A stretch of 64,000 nucleotides of DNA. It comes from Xylocopa sonorina (lineage: Eukaryota; Arthropoda; Insecta; Hymenoptera; Apidae). Each line of letters opens with the position of its first letter. Positions within the stretch are counted from its first letter, which is position 1. The position numbers and the translations under genes were made by a program. Positions 40,901 to 51,386 of the stretch are shown piece by piece. Below the pieces are notes generated by a model. That model was given only the letters and a program-made list of their open reading frames with translations, did no database searches and had not been told where the DNA came from. Location: positions 8,002,501-8,066,500 of the forward strand of contig NC_135199.1 of NCBI RefSeq assembly GCF_050948175.1, read 5' to 3'.

Positions 40901-43900
40901 TATCATCGTCGAACTCGTCGCTCTGATAAACCTGGGCGCCCTTTTCAAAAGCTTCCCACGCGTTTCTTCGAGTCCTGCGATGCGCGACGCGGTCCGTTTA
41001 CCACTGCGAACCGATCTTCCGACAAATATGAAATCAAAAAGCAGGTGTGTTTACCCTCACGGATCCCCTCGGGTAACCGAGGCACAAAGACAGGTTTCTC
41101 TTCCACGAACGGGGTACGCGGATATCCACGGTAGAAGAAAAGTCGTACGACAAATAACGAAAACACTGGAACTCCTCTTTGATCTCGAAACTCCGCTTCT
41201 CGATTATTTTTGCGCCTTTTCGGTAAACCAAACGAACGACGGTACGTTCGGTGGCTCAGCTTCTCGTAACGTTGCTCCTCGTTACCGACCGCATTATTCT
41301 ATTGTTCCATTGTTCTATTGTCACTAGTTATAGCCTGGTTATAAATAACGCGCTAACAAATTTCTTCGCCCGGCAAATATTGGCACGAATTTAGCCGCGT
41401 CCTTACGATAGACGTGCACGCGGTAGGTGAATACAGGTTTTGCGTGGATATATCGGTGGCTCGATGGAAACGCGGTTGGCTCCAACGGAATTACAAAAGT
41501 AGTAACTTGCGCAGTAAACGGGAAACGTCGGTAATGCAGGTGGTGGCCCTACTTAGGGCCGCTAATAAAAGCAACGGTACGATTAAAGCTTTCGGGATAC
41601 GCTCAAGGCACAATTATCGTACAATGACCCCGTTATGTTTCATAATTAACGCGGCACGTTGCGTTATTGCGAGTTCGCGCGGAAGTTCACTGAACGATAC
41701 TTAACAGGTATGAAATTCTGTATTTTCTCTCGAGGGAGAGAGCACTTTGCAACGCTGAAAAATAAATCCCTTCGAGGCGATTCGATTCAGACGTAAAACA
41801 ATTTAAAATCGTTATCGATATTCGCTCTCGGTGATAATCGAAGAAATTTTAGTTTTATTTTTGGCCACTAAATAGCTATGTATAGCAAAACGTAGCTATT
41901 CGAGCCAGAGTTTGCGTTCGAAGGTTGCTCGAGGTAATAAGAAACGGAAGTGCAGAGAGGAGCACTCACCTTTTTGATGGCTTCCAGCGCCGCTTCAAAA
42001 CTCCCAGCATGAGTAAACCGACGTAAAGGAGTCCCAGGTGCCAACGGGCTTCCGACTCCCAGGAGCGTATCAACCACCACCACCAAAACCAATCACCACA
42101 CAACCACCAGTCAACTTCGTCGATCTTTCCGAAAGATCAATTTAGTCACCCGAGTCACACCATGATCGTTCACTCGTGTACTTTCTTTATTTCGCACCGT
42201 TCACGGTGTACCGCGACCAATGCTCGACACTCGATTGATCGATGACCGAGGATTTGCTGTGAAACAGTTAAACGGACCCCCCTTGATTGGTTAGACCGGC
42301 TCGTGCGATCAATTCCTCTAATCGCGGCGAATAGTCGACGATTAAACGAGAACACCAATCGTAGCGCAGTCTTCCGAAATTTCGAATTTGGCGGTCGACT
42401 CGAATCGAGTACAAGTCGCGAGTGATCGTACGTTAATCGAATTATTGAGATATACCTCGTGATCGATCTGTCTATATATATACGAACCCTTTCTCTCGAA
42501 TGACTAACGACAAGAAGGATTTCCAAGCCGACTAGCAAAGAACCTCTACAGTTTCTGTCATCTGTTAACGCATAATGGGGTGTTTGCACGTCAATACGGG
42601 TGAACGTCCTGCAATCGTGTTCCACATAAGAAAAAAAAAAGGAACGAAACGTATTAAACGGCAATGTGTGTTTAGCTGCGACGAATTAAAAAATGGAATT
42701 AAAAATATTAAGTGCAGGCAGACTGAATCACCGACGCTATTCAATTGTCCGTGTTATCGATAAACGATCGACTCGACACGATTCCAAATCACGTGTATCT
42801 TTGACTTATTCATACTCGAGCGAGCGAAGTTAATCAGCCGGAAAATTGTTGAGTCAACACGAAGCTCTATTTCGCGACGAAATTAAGTAATATTTCTTCT
42901 CGCTTACCCGAGAAATTCGAATAATAATTACACGTATCGTCGATGAGTTTTGCCAATAAGACAATCATTTATGCGCATGACACGTGTGGTCTCTAGTGAT
43001 TACGATAAATACGTCGGGTATAAGTGTCCCGATATACGAAATCGATTAATTACTACCTTCTGCCCTTTCCCTGGAAAAGATTATTAACGAGCTCGCTGTC
43101 AAATAACAACTACCGTCGTGACAGTAGACATCCCCGCGAGCTTACGAACGTTACTTGTAAACGGGATACGTATGTCACTGATTAATTAGCTGCCAATGAT
43201 GTCAGCGCTACCTAGGCCCCCTGATTAATCGTTCGTCCCAAATAATAAATTACAGATCCTGATAATGAAGCCAATAATTAACAGTAACTTTTCGAAAGGT
43301 ACCTGTGCGCTCCGCGATCCTGCCTCTTGACGTTTCCCTCCCATAATTAACACGCTCGAGAACTTTATCACCGGCGCAACAATTTTTCAGTACATCCTAC
43401 CGTTACAGATGCTACGTGAAACCACGCAGCAATAATAACTCCGTCCCCGTTATAAGGCGACGAATTTAAACGTGTCGTTCGTTTCGGGACTCTACTTACG
43501 AAACGCAGCGATTCGTCTAAAAATAATGCACAGTTATGCTAGCGATATTTTTCGGAACGCTTACATGTCACTGTATCGTCAATGGCGGCGGAAGAATGCG
43601 GGAGAATTTAAATCAAGCCGCGTTTCCCGACGAAAAACCAGTCTACGACGACGCTCGAGTGTCACGCCGCGACGCGAACACGTTTCCACCGTCGATCGAT
43701 ATATTTCGGAGCAACGTACGTCACAATATTTACGCTCGCGACGTATCCTGCTCGAGTCGTTCGTAAAGTAAGCGCGTTCGCGCGGAAACGTTCGCCAGCG
43801 AGACGAACCCCTTACTCTTTTTTACCTTCCAATGAATCACCGTTCCCTCGTAACGGAGAATATTACCGTATCGCGATTCGCCAACCACGGAATCTCTCGC

Positions 43901-44360
43901 GCGAGATTCGCGATATCGAAATTTTCTTGCTACCCACCGGAGACCACACTGACAACGTTCAAACTTGCCCTGCGGGGGGAGACGGCGCTACGAATTAGTG
44001 ATTAAGTTACCAGCGTTTTCGAAATGCGACCCGGTGACCGCGTTCCAGGGCGACGGGGAAGACGCGAAAACACTGGAGGTCGACGACGTAGCCACGAAGA
44101 ACGGACCAGCGTCGAATCAGGCGGAAGTCTCGCGCGGAAAAACACAGACACGAACCGGCTGCGCGCCGAACTCGAACTGAACTAAAGACAGAGATGGCAG
44201 ACACGCGGTGGTGCTCCTTCCCGGCAGCTCGCCGGGCTCCTCGCTACCCCCACCCCTGGCCTGCTCCCTACAGACTTCCCCCACCACTTGGACGCGGCTC
44301 CAAGGTATCGCCGATATGAAGCGCCACGGGTTACTACGCTGATAATCAATCGAATTATAC

Positions 44361-46030
44361 TTTGTTTCATTTCACGATGGCCCTCTCTTCTCTCTCTACA
44401 ACTCTGATCTCGAGTCAAGTGTTTAACGTGATGATAAATCAGAGGGTATTTTAAATCGATCGCGCTCAACCGTTTCTTCGAGTATGATAACTTAGGATTT
44501 AAATTTGACGCGCTCTTTTTTCAGATTCTAATGTATCGAATGAGTACGGATGTTGGGATAGGTTATGTCTAGGCGAGAGTACGAAATAGAGCAACGTGTA
44601 ATTGCTTTGTGTACAACAATTCGAGGAGTGTGCGAGGTATGTGTATAAATATGTAAGATATGAAGTAGAAACTTCTTCGGAAATAGATACGGGAGGGACT
44701 CCATTATAGGTCGAGATTGACCCAGTATTCACCGCACGCGCGACAGATTTTTCATAGCTTGACCACATAAAAGTTTCTCGCAGTGGGAGGAATTCTAAAC
44801 TGAGCTGCCGTTTATTAAGTCGCAAATAAATTTTGTCTCCGGATATTTCCAAAGGGTAACAAAGTAACGTTTAAAACGTCCGATTCTTTCCAAGCAGATA
44901 TATTATAGAACTGAAAAAATAACAACAAAAAGGTTACGATCGTTAAATATTTATATCGAAATGCATCATAATGGCTTGGCGTTACGATTTCCGATTTTAC
45001 ATTTGCCAGAGTCCCGTCCGATTCCCGCATACATCATGAACGTTTCAAGAGCAAATGGAAAAAGGCAGTGAAACACATGTTCATCATAAATTCACATCCA
45101 CTACTCTCGCGCAAACCTATGGCATTGCATCTACATCCTGTAACGCGGGCACAAAAAGCCTGGATCAAGAGAGAGGATGAGCTCGACTAACATTACATAA
45201 TCCTCGTGTTCGCTAATCTGATTACGAGATACAATTCATTCGTAAGTACCTACCACAGAAATTCGAGCGTAACTATTCTTCCATGTTAATGAACGGAGAT
45301 TCGTCGTGTGCGAGTTCCGTTGAATACGCAAAGTAACGAGAAAAGTTCGACGTTCGTCTAAACGAAATTGCACAACTATGTACACGATGTTATCGAAGTT
45401 ATTAATATTGAACGAATCCTCCAATAAAAGCTGTGCAGAAAAATTGTGAGTGCACCCCTTGACATTTGCTCATCCCTCGAGACTTTGCCCGGCGGCAAAA
45501 GGTTGCCCCGATTCCCTTCTATTTCTAGACTAATACGTTATAAAACATGGGAGAGATGTTCTAATTACAAGCACGAGTAAAGAGACTATCAAGCAAATCT
45601 GTTACCTTAAAGTATAATATTTGATTAACGTAACAAATTTGTTTGATAGTCTCTTTGATACAATTACGCAAATATAATTCACATATTTATACATAAACTT
45701 ACGTCTTACATTTGATATATAAAAAATATTATCTAACGAAACTGTAAAACATCTCCCCGTTTATTTAAACAAAATTCTATACGATGTAATTAAACGTTAT
45801 CCGTATACGTTAAGAACAAACACAATAAACTCGTGCGAACAAAAGCTGCTCCATTCTTTCAAAGACTGCTTTCTCGTATGCGTTTCAATGCAGATAACGC
45901 CACTCATTCCGTGTCATACTTCCTTTTAAACAATTGGAGTAAAACTCCCTGCGTGCCTCTGTTCGACATGGTATCAAACAGCATTTAATGAATCTTCGTA
46001 GTTTCACCCGAAACAATGAAGAATTTTCAA
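44361..46030. other. AT-richer island inside the GC-rich region
   Basis: Base composition falls visibly here compared with both flanks. I see no coding exon. The one clear structure is the 78-nt hairpin at 45,579-45,656. Confidence 0.6.
45579..45656. repeat. 78-nt hairpin (27-bp inverted repeat)
   Basis: The left arm 45,579-45,605 and the right arm 45,630-45,656 are reverse complements over 27 bases except at two positions, separated by a 24-nt AT-rich loop. Pairing stops at both outer ends. The overall length and near-perfect stem fit a pre-miRNA-like hairpin, but they equally fit a foldback remnant of a small transposon. I do not recognise the arm sequence as a known microRNA. Confidence 0.75.
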
Positions 46031-48830
46031 GAATCAAAATGAAGGAATCGTTCTACGAGTAGGTGGAAGCCCGTGAATTGATTAAGAAAGCCGGAATCAC
46101 GTCCCAGATACCGGGAAGAAAGTTCGGAAGCGGTCCAACGCGCGTATTCGAGCCTGCGTTTCGAACTTTCCACTCGACGAGACGCGGCTGGATCGTCGGA
46201 GGTCTTCCGGCGAGCTGACGCGCCGGAAACCTCCGTCCGTATCGAGATCCGGTGCGACAATCGCCGTTGGTCCGCGCAGTTTCTCGCTGGTACCTCGGGA
46301 TCGGGTACAGCTGAACCGACTTCGGCCCCGCTCGGGCACAATCGCAGGCGATGCATCGATTTTTCGTTCATCCGCCGCCGCTGCAGCTACGGTGCATCGC
46401 CTTTGCACCGTGACCGCGTTGACACTTGCCAACTTTCCTACAGCGAGCTTCTTTTCTCGCAATCGCGTCAGCTATCTTCGTCCTTCCCTGGGACGTGTTA
46501 GAAAATAAGTTCCAAAGCATTGCAAGAATGGCCAAAGAGCCAAAGAGCAGCTAAAAGCACCCCAAGAGCACTCAAAGGGTGAACGCAAAGAAACGACGCC
46601 GACAAACCAGTGACCATAATCCCTATAAAACGATCGTTCGAATCGTAAAACCGGGGAATCTCGTCCCTCATTAAATCCAAACAGTTATTACAGCTAATCC
46701 AATTGTTAGCGGAGATGCAAGCAGAGATTAGGGTCAGGCTGGAAGTTCAGCGGCGGGAATGAAAAGGTGCCGCAGGTGGAAGCGTTTCGGGACGGTATCA
46801 AACGACCGTGCGACTGGTTCTACCCGAGATTTCACGCTGGTTTCGGACAGGTAATGCCCCGGGGACGCGCGCGGGCACCAAACGGACCGGGTGGAAACTC
46901 GATGTATCGTCCCGGACGAGGCCGTCATTGAAACTGATCGCTCGACGCGGGAGGTTGAGGTCCTTGCGTCTTATTCATGAGCGACTACTTCTGCCCGATC
47001 ATCCGGCATGCTGAATGGGCCACCTGCAGCTACGAACCGAACGCGGATGCGTGATAAATTCGAACGGGTTGTTACCTAATCCTTTTTACTCGTACCCTGC
47101 TCCTTTTTGTCGAGCCACGTCGACTTTGTACGCCGAGCCACTCGATCACCGATCGTTTCGTCGTTTTGTCGACGACGTGGAAATTACAATCTGCTTTCTA
47201 GCTACGAAAAGTAGAGGCACTGGACGTAACAGAGTCGAGGTTTCTAAGGCTGTTCGCGGTTCGATGAATAGATTGGCGAATCGATTATTATCGACGAATT
47301 TATGGAGCTAGAATTTCGTGATGCTAAGTAACTTTGGAGAAGACGTCTCTCCTCGACAGAGAGACATCGAGACGATTATTTCATCTACTCTAAGAAGAAT
47401 ACTCGTCGGACCAAATCTCTACTGCGGTACGTTTTATAAAAACTCGAATCTCAATGAAATATAATAAGAATATTATTTGGTGGTATGTTTCCTCTATATT
47501 ACCAATACGACCGTATCAAAATTAATTACATACGTAACTGATCTTGTGAAACTAAATTCCACAATTAACTGGTTAAAGAGTTTTGTTCGACGAGACTTTT
47601 CGACGATGAAATCACCCGAATTATTTCAGGTACCAGTAAGAGTCGCTGTAAAATGTACACGCGACGAGGAGGATGCATTGGTGTCTATAGAGGGAAATTA
47701 TCTCCATGGAACAGCGACCTCGTTCAGCTAGAACTTTTCAGAATTCTTTCTTCTTAGCAGCGCGGGAACAATGTGACGTTTCATCGAGCGGGGTTCTTCT
47801 CTGAAAAGAAGCGAAGCACGGAGGCAAAAGCACCTCGTGAATCGCGAGGTGCGCCTCGCGAAAAGATGGGATTGCTCAAGGTTACCAAGGCTTTGAAGGT
47901 GGCACAGAGTATTCTCGTGACACTCGACCTAATTTTCATCTTCGTCGCGTAATTAGTAAGCGAGTTGGCGCGCATTCGTTTCTTTCCAGAAGAAAACCGG
48001 CGAGGCTCGTTTTCCCGACGTATACCGTTTTCTTTCGAAACGGAAGAGTCTACTTGAAGTAATGAAAATAGACGAGAAGAAAGAGGATAGGCACTGTGAA
48101 TTACTTCACCTCGCGAATGAGACTGCTGACAAATTATGTCAACGTCGACGCTTCGTCGAAATTCGAGAATCGTTGCTATAAAAAAGCGAATCAAGTCTCC
48201 ATCGTTGCATCCGGTGCTCAAAATTAGAAGTTTGTTCAAACATCTTATCCACGATCCATCTTATCGTCGATCTTCGTGTATCTCGTTAAATCGCCCGATT
48301 GAATCGGCTCGACTGGGTTCGTCGGTCGAGAAAAAGCGAGACGAGAGCCAACGCACGAGGGAAAAATGGCGGTGGAAAGGAAAGGGGACGAAGGATCAAA
48401 GAGCCATCGATATTCCCTGTACCCTGCGTCTTGTCGTCGCGGTATAAAACACCGACTGAAAAAGGATCGTTGAATGGCCGATGTCCGACTAAAAAACCGG
48501 ACTTGCTCTCGTTACGCGACGCCAAAGAAACGAAGCAGTTAGCCGCGGAGCGGTGCAGGTGGGTTACCAGATGGCCAGGATGGAAACAGTGAATGAAGAA
48601 ACGAAAAGAAACGCGTTTCGAGCGCGTCGTGCGGGCGCAAACACGCGACAAGGCAAATACGAGCACGCGAACCGAATGACAATTTCGACTTCCGGTTTGA
48701 TACGATTACGCTCGAGCCTTTTACGTTCCGTCCAGAGCATTGTCGAGTGCCAGGTGTAACGTTTGATTTATGAACGAAAATGATGATGTACGAAACGGAG
48801 CTTCGAAGCTTAAATTGTTCTGATATTAAA
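46031..48830. other. GC-rich stretch without a recognisable gene, ending at a composition boundary
   Basis: This is the last CpG-rich segment. Overlapping frames at 46.0-46.5 kb and 47.8-48.7 kb are Arg/Ser-rich and give no recognisable domain. A small perfect inverted repeat (GCACCTCG/CGAGGTGC) lies at 47,830-47,852. From about 48,830 the DNA is strongly AT-rich. Confidence 0.55.
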
Positions 48831-49054
48831 AAGATAAACAGCACGTTAATGGATTGGATGAAAGTATCTTAGAATTAAGATCAGTAGCGCGTTTAATACG
48901 GCCCTTATATTGTATTTCATTTTCTTATTCATTGTTTAATTTATATTCTTCGTTAGTTAACGTTAAATTGTTTAATTTATATCGTTCAAAATTGTAATTA
49001 TTCTTTTGGCATAGTCTTATAATTTTGAAAGAAAACTGCAAAAAAAGTTTTATG

Positions 49055-49127
49055 TGGTTCCGACCGGGATCGAACCGGCGACCTTCTGCGTGTAAAGCAG
49101 ACGTGATAACCGCTACACCACGGAACC
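49055..49127 (-). tRNA. tRNA-Val (anticodon UAC)
   Basis: The minus-strand 73-mer folds as a complete cloverleaf. It has a 7-bp acceptor stem (GGTTCCG with CGGAACC), a D arm beginning GTGTAGCGGTTATCAC, a 5-bp anticodon stem TCTGC/GCAGA enclosing the loop TTTACAC with anticodon TAC, a variable loop AGGTC, and a T arm with the canonical TTCGATC loop closed by GCCGG/CCGGT. The discriminator base is A and no CCA is encoded, as usual in eukaryotes. The D and T arms supply the internal A and B boxes of the RNA polymerase III promoter. Immediately downstream on the minus strand there is a short T run (AAAACTTTTTT) that would serve as the terminator. It sits just inside the AT-rich side of the composition boundary. 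Confidence 0.97.
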
Positions 49128-49624
49128 CGATGTTGGTTTCGATTATAATTTAGAAATTGCGGTGCACTATTCTTTGCAAATATTTGTAGAATCTACTAAA
49201 GAATATTTTTATATATTTCGTAGAGTTGCAATAAAAATTAGCTTCGTATAACAAATAAAAAGTAATCTGTATCAAGCGAGTTCTTGCTCGTGTAGAAACT
49301 TAGAGATGCAGAGATTAAAATAAAGCAGAGATTAAGTGGATTTCCAACCATTCAAATTGGGCAAGTCAAGATAGAAGAGATTCAAGTTACACGGATACAA
49401 AATTATATTATGCGAATATATAAATGTATTCGTAAAAATTAACTCAAGAAATAGTTGAAAGTAAATCTATGAAATCGTTATACAGAAAAATTGATCTATC
49501 CGCATCAGAAATTATAAATCATAATTTTCATTCGACGCATTGGAAGTATATTACGATCGTTTGTCTTCTCTAGAATTTTCAATTTGCCACCAAAAGCAAT
49601 CTTAATATATACATTGATTACACG

Positions 49625-49850
49625 TGGCGCCATCTCCGTAAAAAATGCTCAAACTGGTCGCACAGCTTTATCAATAGCGAAGTGAACTATTGAAGACTAC
49701 TAGCGCCATCCCTTGGAGAAGCGCTGAAACCTGGTCGGTAATTAGTTTCAGCACTTTCCACAGAGATGGCGCTAGTAGTCTTAAGTAGTTTACTTCGCTG
49801 TCGATAACGCTGTGCGACCAGTTTGAGCACTTTTTACAGAGATGGCGCCA
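49625..49850. mobile_element. 226-bp foldback (palindromic) element
   Basis: The two halves are near reverse complements. About 85 nt from TGGCGCCATCT at the left end is matched by the complementary arm ending AGATGGCGCCA at the right end, and a shorter inner pair (GCTGAAAC/GTTTCAGC) brings the arms towards a small centre near 49,740. Arms differ at scattered positions and by small indels. There is no coding capacity, which fits a foldback or MITE-type DNA element that inserted into repeat copy A. No clear target-site duplication could be fixed at the ends. The outer ends and the inner boundary all carry a GATGGCGC motif. Confidence 0.85.
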
Positions 49851-50106
49851 AGGGTTCCAAAGTAGAGCAGGTATCATCTGTCTCACTCTTTCCTATAGTT
49901 TTCTTATATATCTTTCTCTCTCTTACCTCTACCTAATAGTTCTTCTATCTATCGACGCAATTAAATAGTCTAAGGTATATTCACATAAAAGATATAATAA
50001 TTGCCCTAAAAATGCTGATACTATTCGTTCGTAGCCTGTGTAAAGCTTCAGAGTCCTGCAAAGAGTTTAGAAAATATTAAGTGAGTCGCAAATAACTTAA
50101 TTGTAA

Positions 50107-50211
50107 TACGTAGTCCTTAGCATGATATCGTTTTCGAGAAACTAATGAATTTCTCAAAAACGTTACCAAGTACCCAGGTCCACCAACGAGGAGGTGACTA
50201 CGCAAGGACCC
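50107..50211 (-). ncRNA. HDV-like self-cleaving ribozyme, copy A
   Basis: The minus-strand RNA fits the nested double pseudoknot of hepatitis-delta-type ribozymes in order: P1 5' strand GGGUCC, P2 5' strand UGCGUAGU, P3 ACC, loop L3 UCCUCGUU, P3 GGU, P1 3' strand GGACCU, then GGGU (its GG can pair with CC of L3 as P1.1), a long P4 hairpin with CGUUUU/AAAACG and GAGAAA/UUUCUC, joining segment CUAAGG with the presumptive catalytic C, and P2 3' strand ACUACGUA. P1 begins with the G.U wobble typical of the family. Cleavage is predicted just 5' of the G complementary to 50,211. L3 closely matches the HDV loop UCCUCGC. Confidence 0.85.
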
Positions 50212-50569
50212 AACCCTATGTCCCTAATCCCATCCACCCTCCATTACATTCAAGTGTTCTCGGTACAGAAGGTACCGAGGACTGACTCTACTTTAATAAT
50301 TTAAACGTGGCATCCACAATACATTTTCTAAAATCTACAAATGATTTTCAGAAACTGCAGTATGGACTTTGGAGGAGGGATAACAAGAAATGCCATTATC
50401 TTACCAGAAGTGAAATTTTTAAAGTGACTCTACTAACACTTTAAACAAAATTAAAGTGCTCTACGGTACGATATTTAAGACGATTACACTTAGTAAAAAT
50501 GGAAACAAAATTAAGTTAAGTTAAAGTTAAGAAAAGAAACTAATTTCAGCTAAGAATTGAGATAAAATT

Positions 50570-51010
50570 CGCGACGCGATCAACACGAACAAGTACCGAT
50601 AAACCTGCGTTAGATTCTCGCGAGAGGATTCTAACCCGATGGTTCAATACTAGTCACTAGGTGAACCATACCCGACGCGAATCGCGAGCAAATTAAGTTT
50701 ATGCCACGTCTTACAACGAAACAGCTGATACCACGCTCTCCCCAATGGTGAATGCGGCTACCATCAAGATCTCAGCGAGACTTAGCAGTAGGACGCATTG
50801 CCCAACGACAAGAACGAACTTCGTAGACCGCCCCAAGTCGTCTTACAGCAGGTCCGAAGACCCCAGCGACACGGGGTAGGAGCTACTCGGAACGAACCCG
50901 CGTGAGCGCGTCCAATGTACTAAGCCTATACCCAAGTCGAGTACCCAACGGGCGTACCAATCGACAAGGGCTGCGAAATCTCAATGGGCTCCGAAAACCA
51001 CATCAGTTTG
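50570..51010. other. GC-rich block between the two ribozyme elements
   Basis: A 440-bp island of markedly higher GC and CpG than its AT-rich flanks. It contains a short hairpin GGTTCA...TGAACC near 50,641-50,668. All six frames contain stops and I recognise no protein or RNA family. It lies on the 3' (left) side of element copy B, so it may be body sequence of that element absent from copy A, or an unrelated insertion. Confidence 0.5.
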
Positions 51011-51294
51011 ATTGAGTATCGACTATTTCGCTGCGTGGAAATGGAAGACTAAATCTCGAACGAATAGAAAAAGGAAAAGAAAAGAGAAATACGTGAAGCG
51101 ATTTCACGTAACAGAAACTTAGAATACTCAAGGGAGAATGTAACGCATGTTTATCAGTACTGACTACACGCGATTGTAGAATGGCTGTTTCTTACTTCGG
51201 ATAAGAAAATGGATTTCTTTACAATTTTGTTACAATTCACTTACAATTAAATTACTTAAATCTAAGTGCTTATAACTAAGGTCGCACGCATCCC

Positions 51295-51350
51295 ACGGCG
51301 ATCCAACGGTGACTCAACGGTGACCCAACGGTGACCCAACGGTGATCCAG
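51295..51350 (+). repeat. 12-bp tandem repeat (ACGGTGACCCA type)
   Basis: About five units of a 12-bp repeat with core CCAACGGTGA. Later units are nearly identical and earlier ones diverged. Short minisatellite in noncoding DNA. Confidence 0.88.
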
Positions 51351-51386
51351 CGTCGAACGTAGAAATTGAAATGAAAAAGGAACGAA

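Larger units (their letters stand above)
31725..44360. other. GC-rich stretch without a recognisable gene
   Basis: No gene recognised. It includes a CA-type microsatellite (33,405-33,438), a GA microsatellite (34,922-34,947) and a minus-strand exon-like segment with a consensus donor (GTGAGT at 41,969-41,964). Composition drifts towards more AT in places (36.9-38.6 kb and 42.4-43.5 kb). Confidence 0.55.
49337..50211 (-). mobile_element. Ribozyme-headed repeat element, copy A
   Basis: Read on the minus strand, this copy starts at the predicted ribozyme cleavage point (50,211). It carries the ribozyme, then AT-rich sequence with blocks shared with copy B: a segment with AGGACTCTGAAGCTTTA, a block with GATTTCATAGATTTACT, a block with CATAATATAATTTTGTA then GTGTAACTTGAATC, and near the end GGTTGGAAATCCA. 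A 226-bp foldback element (49,625-49,850) is nested inside it. No reverse transcriptase or other protein can be read, so it is either a non-autonomous element or the 5' part of a decayed non-LTR retrotransposon. The left (3') boundary is uncertain. Confidence 0.6.

Noticed and set aside
49671..49886. 71-codon minus-strand frame over the foldback element
   Set aside because: It simply reads through the palindrome arms and has no homology.
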